Shown here: piece after piece, positions 1 to 5,976 of the stretch
Numbering within the stretch: position 1 is the first letter of the stretch
How the letters are laid out: the number at the start of each line of letters is the position of its first letter
Source of the DNA: Desulfobulbaceae bacterium
GTDB lineage: Bacteria > Desulfobacterota > Desulfobulbia > Desulfobulbales > Desulfocapsaceae
Direction of reading: 5' to 3'
NCBI GenBank assembly: GCA_027067035.1
Contig: JAMOMO010000300.1
Span: forward strand, 1-9,103
Length of the DNA stretch: 9,103 bases
Made by a program: the position numbers and the translations under genes
The notes under the pieces: generated by a model
What the model was told of the DNA's origin: nothing
Database searches by the model: none
What the model saw: only the letters and a program-made list of their open reading frames with translations

Positions 1-51
1 CGGGGACAGACCCCGATACAGAACAAATCCTTATATCCGGGTCTGTCCCTG
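1..51. repeat. REP-like imperfect hairpin repeat (GGGACAGACCC type)
   Basis: An 11-base arm GGGACAGACCC at 3-13 is exactly complementary to GGGTCTGTCCC at 39-49, and a G-T and a C-G pair can extend it outward to bases 1 and 51. The spacer is 25 bases. It sits just upstream of cysC. The GGGGACAGACCCC core resembles repeats I associate with REP-associated tyrosine transposases (IS200-like) in deltaproteobacterial genomes, but that link is recalled, not shown here. No transposase is present in the window. It could instead be the terminator hairpin of an upstream gene, but no T-run follows the right arm. Confidence 0.6.
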
Positions 52-77
52 ATTAAACGAACCACCACTACTCCTCA

Positions 78-680
78 ATGAAATCACCAGATGTTATCCG
101 GCAGCGTGCCGCGGTCAGCCGTCCCCGCAGGGAAACCCTGAACGGCCATATGAGCATCAATCTCTGGTTCACCGGCCTGTCCGGTTCCGGAAAGTCCACC
201 CTGGCACATGCCGTTGAAGAACGCCTCCATCTCATGGGTTGCAGAACCTATGTCTTTGATGGTGACAATGTCCGTCACGGATTATGCGGTGACCTGGGCT
301 TCAGTCTTGAGGATCGCCGGGAAAACCTTCGCCGTATTGCTGAAATGGTGAATCTGTTCCTTGATGCCGGGGTTATCTCGCTCACCGCCTTTATCTCGCC
401 GTTACGGGCTGACCGGGAACAGGTGAAACAGATTATCGGTCCGGAAAACCTCATTGAGATCTACTGCAACTGCTCACTCGAAATCTGTGAACAACGTGAT
501 GTCAAAGGATTATACAAAAAGGCACGGGCCGGAGAGATCAAAAACTACACCGGGATATCATCTCCCTACGAGGCACCGATAAGCCCGGATATTGAACTCG
601 ACACCGGGACCCGCCCCTTACGTGACTGTGTCAACGAGATTATTACAGAACTGCGGGAACGGGGCGTCATCCTCCATTAA
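78..680 (+). CDS. cysC: adenylyl-sulfate kinase (APS kinase)
   Basis: This cytoplasmic enzyme phosphorylates adenosine 5'-phosphosulfate with ATP to give PAPS, the activated sulfate used for reduction or sulfation. The 200-residue protein has full family length. Visible motifs are Walker A GLSGSGKST (33-41), DGDNVR (61-66), SPLRADR (107-113, with the Ser that accepts phosphate in characterised relatives), KGLYKKARAG (143-152) and TGI..PYEAP (158-167). The N-terminus (VSRPRRETLNGH before LWFTG) matches the usual CysC entry segment, and an in-frame stop at 54-56 limits the start, so ATG 78 is favoured although no clear Shine-Dalgarno precedes it. No cysD, cysN or sulfotransferase gene is in the window. 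It is separated from the lasso operon by a gene with its own terminator, so it is probably unrelated to it. Confidence 0.93.
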   Translation: MKSPDVIRQRAAVSRPRRETLNGHMSINLWFTGLSGSGKSTLAHAVEERLHLMGCRTYVFDGDNVRHGLCGDLGFSLEDRRENLRRIAEMVNLFLDAGVISLTAFISPLRADREQVKQIIGPENLIEIYCNCSLEICEQRDVKGLYKKARAGEIKNYTGISSPYEAPISPDIELDTGTRPLRDCVNEIITELRERGVILH

Positions 681-750
681 ATCTTCAGATACTGCGTCCA
701 ATACAATTGCGGTGGTCAGGTATAGCGGGGCTGCATCCGGTAAAATAATC

Positions 751-778
751 TTTACTTTCGGAAATGGTCCATTATACT
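751..778 (+). promoter_or_regulatory. candidate sigma-70 promoter of the HhH gene
   Basis: TTTACT (751-756) and TATACT (773-778) are 16 bases apart in the 154-base gap between cysC and the helix-hairpin-helix gene. The -10 box matches consensus at 5 of 6 positions and the -35 at 4 of 6. Transcription would begin near 785. The rest of the gap holds nothing I recognise. Confidence 0.45.
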
Positions 779-834
779 GTTAGGCATAAGGGTTCTGAAT
801 AACCGGAACTCTCCCCTAACCTAAGGAGTATCCC

Positions 835-1086
835 ATGAAGAAATATGTCCTCATTGTACTGACCTTTCTATTCCTGACAGTTAACCTGGCCATTGCGGCA
901 GTAAACATTAATACGGCTGACAAGGCCACCTTAACCAGTCTGCCAGGAGTCGGTGAGAAAAAGGCAGAGGCAATTATAAAATATCGTAAAGAGCATCCAT
1001 TCAAAAACATAAAAGATCTGCAGAATGTAAAGGGCATCGGCCCTAAAATTTACAAGAACCTTGCCAAAGAGATTACAACCAAATAA
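835..1086 (+). CDS. secreted helix-hairpin-helix (ComEA-like) DNA-binding protein
   Basis: This 83-residue protein begins with a signal peptide (MKK followed by a hydrophobic stretch, likely cut after AIA near residue 21). The mature part consists almost entirely of one double helix-hairpin-helix unit: VNINTADKATL, LPGVGEKKAEAIIKYR and VKGIGPKIYKNLA. This matches the short ComEA / 'competence protein ComEA helix-hairpin-helix' family, which binds double-stranded DNA in the periplasm. Full ComEA carries an N-terminal membrane or linker domain that is absent here. A strong Shine-Dalgarno AAGGAG (823-828) lies six bases before the ATG. It appears monocistronic, with its own promoter and terminator. 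A role in DNA uptake is a family inference; no other competence gene is nearby. Confidence 0.85.
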   Translation: MKKYVLIVLTFLFLTVNLAIAAVNINTADKATLTSLPGVGEKKAEAIIKYRKEHPFKNIKDLQNVKGIGPKIYKNLAKEITTK

Positions 1087-1109
1087 GTCCTTCTTCTCCT
1101 GATCCCTCC

Positions 1110-1142
1110 GCCTCTTTTTTCTACAAAAGAGGCTTTTTTTTT
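1110..1142 (+). terminator. Rho-independent terminator after the HhH gene
   Basis: A perfect 9-bp stem GCCTCTTTT (1110-1118) / AAAAGAGGC (1125-1133) with a TTCTAC loop is followed by nine T residues (1134-1142). It lies 23 bases after the HhH stop codon and insulates it from the lasso operon downstream. Confidence 0.93.
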
Positions 1143-1171
1143 GCCCCTCACAGCCGTTAGCACAGCTGCTG

Positions 1172-1200
1172 TTTACAAGTATTCCCGAATCACGTATAGT
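1172..1200 (+). promoter_or_regulatory. main promoter of the lasso-peptide operon
   Basis: TTTACA (1172-1177) and TATAGT (1195-1200) are separated by exactly 17 bases, each one mismatch from the sigma-70 consensus. The start point would be near 1207, leaving an untranslated leader of about 40 bases before the ABC ATPase ATG at 1247. An 11-base palindrome ACAGC-T-GCTGT (1162-1172) abuts the -35 box and is a possible operator. The promoter follows directly after the terminator of the preceding gene. Confidence 0.75.
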
Positions 1201-1246
1201 TTAATTATATGTTTTCACATCATTAACCAACATTTACACAGACCCT

Positions 1247-2236
1247 ATGCCACCGGCAATCGAACTCCATCATATCTCAAAAACCTTTACGGAACGAAAC
1301 TGGAAGACATTTCTCTTTCAAAAACCTCGTTACACCAAAGCGCTGGATGATATTTCACTCACCGTTGAGAAAGGGGAGATCATGGGGCTGCTTGGTCCTA
1401 ATGGTGCCGGAAAGACAACACTGATCAAAATTCTTGCCACCCTCATTTCCCCTGACAGTGGAGACGGAAGTATAGCAGGCTGTTCACTGTCGCAACAGTC
1501 CGCTGCTGTGCGTGAAAAGATAGGAATGGTCAACACCAATGACCGAACCTTCTACTGGCGACTCACCGGACGGGAAAATCTTGATTTTTTTGCTGCACTG
1601 TACAACCTCTCAGGGAACGCAAAAAAAGACAGAATAGCCAGAGTGCTCCAATTGACTCAATTGCAGGATAAGGCGGATTTCAGATTCATGAACTACTCGG
1701 CAGGGCAGAAACAGCGTCTCTCCATTGCACGGGCCATGCTCCCGGAACCGGAAGTCATCCTGCTCGATGAGGCAACAAGCAGTCTCGACCCCATTGCCAC
1801 ACGGGAATTCCTCAGCTTCACAAAAGAGGTCCTCTCAGCCAAAGAACAGAAGACCATCCTCTGGTGCACCCATAAACTCAATGAAGCGGATGAAATCTGC
1901 GACAGTTTGGCCATCCTCCGCCATGGCAGACTCCTGCACAGCGGACCTGCCCGGGAGATCAAAACGCTGGTAAGCGGGCGATCCGGTTTCCTTTTCACCC
2001 TGAAAGGGCCGGATAAGGTACTTGAAAAGTATCATCTCAGTTCCATTGTCCACACGCATGACGGTCTCACCACCTGCCACAGTGCAGCCTCCCCGGAACA
2101 GATCCCACAGCTCGTCAGGGAACTGTCAGCAGGCGGGGTGGAGATATTTGAGCTTAGCGCGGTTACAGAATCACTGGAAAGCATATTCACCGAACTTGTC
2201 ACAACACAGAACAGGGATATCGGCCATGTCAGCTAG
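1247..2236 (+). CDS. ABC transporter ATP-binding protein (lasso peptide export)
   Basis: This 329-residue cytoplasmic ATPase would power the ABC-2 permease encoded next to it. Motifs: Walker A GPNGAGKTT (50-58), signature YSAGQ (150-154), Walker B VILLDEATSSLD (170-181) and H-loop THK with His209. The usual Q-loop glutamine is not evident: the segment reads IGMVNTNDRTFYWRLTGREN (92-111), a style I recognise from a DrrA/CcmA-like subgroup of ABC-2 exporters. Residues from about 240 on form a C-terminal regulatory tail. The start codon lacks a clear Shine-Dalgarno, but the domain begins at once (IELHHISKTF). The last 11 bases overlap the permease gene, implying translational coupling. The substrate is inferred from the operon to be the lasso peptide; many lasso clusters instead use a single fused McjD-type exporter. 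Confidence 0.92.
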   Translation: MPPAIELHHISKTFTERNWKTFLFQKPRYTKALDDISLTVEKGEIMGLLGPNGAGKTTLIKILATLISPDSGDGSIAGCSLSQQSAAVREKIGMVNTNDRTFYWRLTGRENLDFFAALYNLSGNAKKDRIARVLQLTQLQDKADFRFMNYSAGQKQRLSIARAMLPEPEVILLDEATSSLDPIATREFLSFTKEVLSAKEQKTILWCTHKLNEADEICDSLAILRHGRLLHSGPAREIKTLVSGRSGFLFTLKGPDKVLEKYHLSSIVHTHDGLTTCHSAASPEQIPQLVRELSAGGVEIFELSAVTESLESIFTELVTTQNRDIGHVS

Positions 2237-3050
2237 GAGACACCTTCCAGTGAAATTCCTGGCTTTTTTAAGGCGTGACTTTAAAACCGCTGCAAGCTAC
2301 CGGCTCAACTTTGTTTCCCAGGGGTTTCGCATTCTCATCACCACCTTTTCCTTTTTTCTGATCTCAAAAATGTTTGACGGTCAACCCAGCAGCAGCCTTG
2401 AACCCTATGGCGGCCATTACTTTCCCTTTGTCCTGATTGGTGTTGCCCTCACCGATTTCATAGCCACTGCCACAAACACCTTTTCCAACGAGATACGTAC
2501 GGCCCAGATGCTGGGGACACTGGAGTCCCTCCTGGTTACCCCCACATCCATTTCCACCATCCTTATTTCCTCCTTCAGCTACAAATTACTCTCCACCAGT
2601 TTCCGGATTATTTTCTACTTTCTGGTTGGAATTTTCGTCTTCGGACTCTCCTACCCTTCGGTGAACGCTGCTGCCCTGGCTCTGAGCTTTCTGCTCACCC
2701 TGCTGCCTCTCTTCGGAATCGGCCTGTTATCCGCTTCGTTTATCCTGGTATTCAAGCAGGGGAACCCTGTGGGGAGCCTTATTGTCATGACATCGGGCCT
2801 CCTTGGCGGGGTGGTCTATCCCGTTTCGGTGCTCCCGAAATGGCTGCTGCCTTTTTCCGACATTCTTCCCGTCACCCACGGCCTGGAAGCCATTCGTCAG
2901 GTACTGTTAAATGGTGCCGGAATCGTTGAAATCCGCCGGCAGCTCGTCATTCTCTGCCTGCTTTCACTCTTATTTGTAGCACTTGGCAGTGTATCCATTT
3001 ATTATGGTTTGAAAATCGCGAAAAAAGAAGGATCTCTGCTCCACTATTAG
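2226..3050 (+). CDS. ABC-2 type transporter permease (lasso peptide export)
   Basis: This 274-residue inner-membrane protein has about six hydrophobic segments and the ABC-2 hallmarks SNEIRTAQMLGTLESLLVTP between the second and third segments and GLLGGVVYPVSVLPKW...LPVTHGLEAIRQ near the C-terminus. It should form the membrane pore for the preceding ATPase. The reading frame is open back to 2022, but ATG 2226 is preferred. It has an AGGGA Shine-Dalgarno (2213-2217) eight bases upstream, gives a normal permease N-terminus (short basic cytoplasmic stretch RRHLPVKFLAFLRRDF), and overlaps the ATPase gene by only 11 bases. The upstream extension reads like out-of-frame ATPase sequence. The substrate is inferred from context. 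Confidence 0.9.
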   Translation: MSARRHLPVKFLAFLRRDFKTAASYRLNFVSQGFRILITTFSFFLISKMFDGQPSSSLEPYGGHYFPFVLIGVALTDFIATATNTFSNEIRTAQMLGTLESLLVTPTSISTILISSFSYKLLSTSFRIIFYFLVGIFVFGLSYPSVNAAALALSFLLTLLPLFGIGLLSASFILVFKQGNPVGSLIVMTSGLLGGVVYPVSVLPKWLLPFSDILPVTHGLEAIRQVLLNGAGIVEIRRQLVILCLLSLLFVALGSVSIYYGLKIAKKEGSLLHY

Positions 3051-3115
3051 TTGCATTATCTGATGCTTCTTCAGGGAAGAGACAAGATCGGCAATCAATT
3101 TCCACACCGCTTATT

Positions 3116-3439
3116 ATGGACATAGAGAAAACACTATCACCGGACAACCCGCAATTGGCAACACTGTATTTCTGTCGTCTGCAGGACAAGCTCTCAACAG
3201 ACCTTGACCAGGAAACCATTATCCTTGATCTGGAATCCGGAATTTACAGCCAGCTGAACTCTGTTGCCTCGACAATATGGAAGCTGCTGGAAAGACCCGT
3301 CAGTTTTGAGGACATTGTCAATGAAGTCGTCTCCACCTATGATGTCACGGAAGCTTCATGTAAAGATGAGATTATCAGTTTTCTGGCGGATCTTGCCGAA
3401 AACCGACTCATAAGCATTGCAAATGAAGCTCCTGCGTAA
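3116..3439 (+). CDS. lasso peptide B1 protein (PqqD-like RiPP recognition element)
   Basis: This 107-residue protein matches the PqqD family throughout: ETIILDLESGIYSQLNSVASTIWKLLERPVS forms the N-terminal beta strands and winged-helix start, and DEIISFLADLAENRLI is the final helix. In lasso pathways with split B proteins, B1 binds the precursor leader and delivers it to the B2 peptidase and the cyclase. It follows the permease after a 65-base gap and overlaps B2. No clear Shine-Dalgarno precedes ATG 3116. The domain begins around residue 22, so the first 20 residues are an extension of uncertain role. PqqD-like proteins also occur in other RiPP systems, but the next two genes fix the pathway as lasso. 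Confidence 0.93.
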   Translation: MDIEKTLSPDNPQLATLYFCRLQDKLSTDLDQETIILDLESGIYSQLNSVASTIWKLLERPVSFEDIVNEVVSTYDVTEASCKDEIISFLADLAENRLISIANEAPA

Positions 3440-3869
3440 ATTCACCCGTCTTCCCATGGACGAGAAACAGTTCTTTCTCAAAGCTGTTTTATGCATAGGA
3501 TACTTTCGCATCAAACTGAAAACAACATCTCTCCAGGCACTCTTCTCACAGGTAAACAGGCAGGCGGAAGACCTTTTCAAAACCCCGAAAACTTCCGGCA
3601 TTCCCCCTTTGAGAATGGCCAGATTGATTCAGCGGGCCAATCAGTTTGTCCCCTTGAGCACCTGCCTGGCCCAATCCCTGGCCGGTAAAAAGCTTTTTGC
3701 AGAAAACGGCTTCCGAACAACAATCCACATTGGTGTCAACAATGACCGGGAGACCGGATTTGAAGCCCATGCCTGGCTCACCATGGACGACACCGTTCTC
3801 TTAGGTGATATTCCCGGCCTGGATCAGTACAGCGAATTCCCCTCATCCTCTGCCGGAGACCAGCCATGA
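3417..3869 (+). CDS. lasso peptide B2 protein (transglutaminase-like leader peptidase)
   Basis: This 150-residue cysteine protease should remove the precursor leader before ring closure. The catalytic triad expected for the family is visible, numbered from the TTG at 3417: Cys83 in LSTCLAQSLAG, His118 in FEAHAWL and Asp131 in LLGD. The N-terminal third (KLLRKFTRLPMDEKQFFLKAV) is the usual helical lead-in of B2 proteins. Two starts are possible: TTG 3417, or ATG 3423, which is two codons later and more likely in my view. Both overlap the end of B1, implying coupling. The stop overlaps the cyclase start in an ATGA (3866-3869). The C-terminus ends soon after the Asp, normal for standalone B2. 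Confidence 0.92.
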   Translation: MQMKLLRKFTRLPMDEKQFFLKAVLCIGYFRIKLKTTSLQALFSQVNRQAEDLFKTPKTSGIPPLRMARLIQRANQFVPLSTCLAQSLAGKKLFAENGFRTTIHIGVNNDRETGFEAHAWLTMDDTVLLGDIPGLDQYSEFPSSSAGDQP

Positions 3870-5755
3870 GTGGTATCGGGGGGATCTTCAACAGGGAGCA
3901 GAGGGAGCTGGACCCTCAACAGCTCTCCGCCATGGGGAAAGCCCTTGCCCATCGTGGACCTGACGGCATTACTGTTCGAAGCGTTCAATACGCCGGACTC
4001 CTGCACTGCATGCTCCACGACACTCCTGAGTCACTCTTTGAGAGCTTACCGGCACAGTCACCGGAAGGCCGGCTGCTGATCACCAGGCATGGCCGAATAG
4101 ACAACCGGGATGAACTGCGTGATGCACTCTCCTGGACCCGGCCACTCAGTACGACTGCGGACAGTGCTCTCATCCTTGCCGCCTATGAAAAATGGGGCAG
4201 GGACTGTGTACATCATCTGCTTGGTGACTTTTCATTTGCAATAGTGGACAGTGCCAGAAGAACGGTTTTCTGCGCCAGAGACCATATGGGCATCAAGCCC
4301 TTTTACTATTTTCTGAACAGCTCCGTTTTTGCCTTTGCCTCGGAAATAAAGGGACTGTTTGCCGTTCAGGGGTGCGATACAGCAATAAACGAAGACAGAA
4401 TTGCCGACTACCTGAGCTGCGTCATCACTGAAAACAGCTCCACCTTTTACACCAATATCTTCAGGCTGCCACCCGGCCACTTTCTTGAAGTAACTCCGGA
4501 AAAACAGTTTATTGAACAGTACTGGCAGCCGCATCCGGTGAAGCTGCACTGTGCAAATGATACAGAATACCGGGAACAGTTCCATGATATCTTTCAGGAG
4601 GCTGTCCGCTGCAGGCTGCGGTCTGCTTATCCTGTCGGTTCTCTGCTCAGTGGCGGGCTTGACTCATCTTCAATAGTCTGCATGGCAGCAGGCCCTCTGC
4701 AAAAGCAATTACCGGGTCCACTGCACACCTTTTCCGGGGTTTTTGACACAATCACGGAATGTGATGAACGTGAATATTTTCAGGAAATCATCAAAAGATA
4801 CGAAGTTATTCCCCACTCTGTACCTGTCGATGAAATTGATCCGGGTATTGCCTATGACGCAACCTTTCACTCTTCTGATGAACCATTCTTTGGCCCACAT
4901 CTCTTTATGATCAGGGAGCTTGCAATCCTTGCGGCAAAGAAGGGAGTGAGAGTATTGCTGGATGGGCACGATGGTGATTCCGCAATTTCGCATGGGACTG
5001 GAGTTCTGTCCGAGTATCTTCTTCAGGGACACTGGTTTCGACTGGCACAGGAATGCAGGGCCATCGGAAATCATTCGTTTCGGAAAAGCCTCCGAATGTT
5101 CCTGAAAGTTGTAAAAGCCACTGTTTCCTGCAGAATCACCCCGTTTTTTCCCGGTGGAGTTCTGCCGGGAGAAATTCCAGAGAGACTTTCCAACCTGAAT
5201 CCATCCTTTATACGCCAGAACGCAATTCGCGACAGGCTGCTGCTTGCCGCAGCCAGTAAACCCAGGTTCGGGCAAGATGCATTCTCACATCACAGAAATA
5301 CAATTATGCAGCCGCTGCATTCAATTGCTCTTGAGTTATTGGAGGGCCTCTGTATTTGCAATAATATTATAAGCCGGTATCCCTTTTTCGATAAAAGAGT
5401 CATTGAATTCTGTTTATCTCTCCCTTCTGAAATGAAATTTCACAATGGTTACAACCGCCATATCATTAGAACGTCTCTGAACAACGTCCTTCCTGAAAGA
5501 ATCTGCACAAGAAGAGATAAAACAAACTTTGCCGCAAGCTTAACCACTGCCTTCTCAATCCCCCGAAGCAAATGGTTCTCATTTCAAGTTGACAATTTAT
5601 ATGAGCCTACTTATAATTACCTGAATAAAGGAAAGTTCCTTGAGTTATGCTGTCAGTTTTCTGACACCCCATCACAGGTAACTCTTCCTGATTTTGGCTT
5701 TCTGTTACGCTGTATCAATTTATCACAATGGCTACAAAGTACCCCGGAGAACTGA
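3866..5755 (+). CDS. lasso peptide macrolactam synthetase (asparagine synthetase-like C protein)
   Basis: This 629-residue enzyme uses ATP to adenylate an acidic side chain of the core and form the isopeptide ring. The N-terminal class II amidotransferase-like domain (about 1-210) keeps HRGPDG (29-34), NRDELRDAL and CARDHMGIKPFYY, but starts Met-Ser-Gly-Ile. The catalytic N-terminal Cys of true asparagine synthetases is therefore Ser, and glutaminase activity should be lost. The synthetase domain has the PP-loop SGGLDSS (262-268). Its DGHDGD...SHG and YPFFDKRVIEFCLSLP...RRDKTNF segments are lasso-cyclase-like, in contrast to the GEGSDE type of AsnB. A Shine-Dalgarno GGAG (3855-3858) is seven bases before the ATG, which overlaps the B2 stop. 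The 3' end also carries an internal promoter for the precursor gene. Confidence 0.93.
   Translation: MSGIGGIFNREQRELDPQQLSAMGKALAHRGPDGITVRSVQYAGLLHCMLHDTPESLFESLPAQSPEGRLLITRHGRIDNRDELRDALSWTRPLSTTADSALILAAYEKWGRDCVHHLLGDFSFAIVDSARRTVFCARDHMGIKPFYYFLNSSVFAFASEIKGLFAVQGCDTAINEDRIADYLSCVITENSSTFYTNIFRLPPGHFLEVTPEKQFIEQYWQPHPVKLHCANDTEYREQFHDIFQEAVRCRLRSAYPVGSLLSGGLDSSSIVCMAAGPLQKQLPGPLHTFSGVFDTITECDEREYFQEIIKRYEVIPHSVPVDEIDPGIAYDATFHSSDEPFFGPHLFMIRELAILAAKKGVRVLLDGHDGDSAISHGTGVLSEYLLQGHWFRLAQECRAIGNHSFRKSLRMFLKVVKATVSCRITPFFPGGVLPGEIPERLSNLNPSFIRQNAIRDRLLLAAASKPRFGQDAFSHHRNTIMQPLHSIALELLEGLCICNNIISRYPFFDKRVIEFCLSLPSEMKFHNGYNRHIIRTSLNNVLPERICTRRDKTNFAASLTTAFSIPRSKWFSFQVDNLYEPTYNYLNKGKFLELCCQFSDTPSQVTLPDFGFLLRCINLSQWLQSTPEN
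5589..5617 (+). promoter_or_regulatory. perfect-consensus internal promoter for precursor and kinase
   Basis: TTGACA (5589-5594) and TATAAT (5612-5617) are separated by 17 bases, a 12-of-12 match to the sigma-70 consensus at optimal spacing. It lies inside the coding sequence of the cyclase (encoding roughly VDNLYEPTYN). Transcription would begin near 5624, giving a leader of about 130 bases before the precursor ATG at 5757. It would supply extra precursor and kinase mRNA without more cyclase or transporter. The match is direct; activity is inferred. Confidence 0.75.
5628..5641. repeat. inverted repeat at the predicted internal transcription start
   Basis: AAGGAA (5628-5633) and TTCCTT (5636-5641) are perfectly complementary around AG. 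The repeat begins about four bases after the predicted start of the internal promoter, a position suited to an operator or a 5'-end hairpin (five pairs with an AAGT loop). It is within cyclase coding sequence, so chance is possible. Confidence 0.4.
5651..5666. repeat. hairpin TGTCAG-TTTT-CTGACA in the precursor leader
   Basis: A perfect 6-bp stem with a TTTT loop, lying about 27 bases into the predicted short transcript. No T-run follows, so it is not an intrinsic terminator. It may stabilise the precursor mRNA or be a chance feature of the coding sequence. Confidence 0.4.
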
Positions 5756-5756
5756 C

Positions 5757-5939
5757 ATGACAACTATCCAGACAGATGCAAATGGCTCGACCAGGCGACA
5801 TTGTGAAGATAAAGAAAGAGCGCCGTACGTTCCCCCAAGCATCACCATTCATGGCTCTGCCGAGCAGCTTACGCAGGCAACAGAAGAAGGTGCCAAATGC
5901 GATGGGGTTCTCTTTGGCGACCAGCCCTGTGTCAGCTGA
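5757..5939 (+). CDS. lasso peptide precursor (leader 40 aa, core 20 aa)
   Basis: This 60-residue precursor starts one base after the cyclase stop, with Shine-Dalgarno GGAGA (5746-5750) six bases before ATG 5757. The frame is open further upstream, but that part overlaps the cyclase and is not needed. The leader holds the B1-recognition motif YVPPSITIHG (24-33) and, six residues after Gly33, Thr39, which takes the conserved -2 position. Cleavage after Gln40 gives the core ATEEGAKCDGVLFGDQPCVS. Ala1 and Asp9 then define a standard nine-member ring, and no other Asp or Glu lies at positions 7-9. Cys8 (ring) and Cys18 (tail) could form a disulfide. The C-terminal Ser20 fits the adjacent kinase. 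The leader also has a Cys (residue 16). The family assignment is firm from context; ring and disulfide are predictions. Confidence 0.9.
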   Translation: MTTIQTDANGSTRRHCEDKERAPYVPPSITIHGSAEQLTQATEEGAKCDGVLFGDQPCVS

Positions 5940-5976
5940 GAACAGCCTCCCCTAACTCTTTAAGGCCCGGTTCTTT

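Noticed and set aside
592..783. 63-codon frame overlapping the cysC end
   Set aside because: Overlaps cysC in another frame, lacks a ribosome-binding site and covers the predicted promoter.
2022..2225. N-terminal extension of the permease frame
   Set aside because: It overlaps the C-terminal coding part of the ATPase, has no membrane or family features, and ATG 2226 has a Shine-Dalgarno and a normal N-terminus.
4709..5275. 188-codon open frame on the minus strand inside the cyclase
   Set aside because: Antisense to a well-conserved enzyme, with no recognisable domain or ribosome-binding site; a shadow frame.
5694..5756. Longer precursor beginning at 5694
   Set aside because: The extra residues are out-of-frame cyclase sequence; ATG 5757 has a well-placed GGAGA and gives a leader of typical length.
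5889..5936. Alternative lasso core beginning at Gly45 (GAKCDGVLFGDQPCVS)
   Set aside because: Gly1 would be attractive, but its acidic residues fall at positions 5 and 11, outside the usual 7-9 ring, and the leader Thr would not be at -2. Starting at Ala41 satisfies both.
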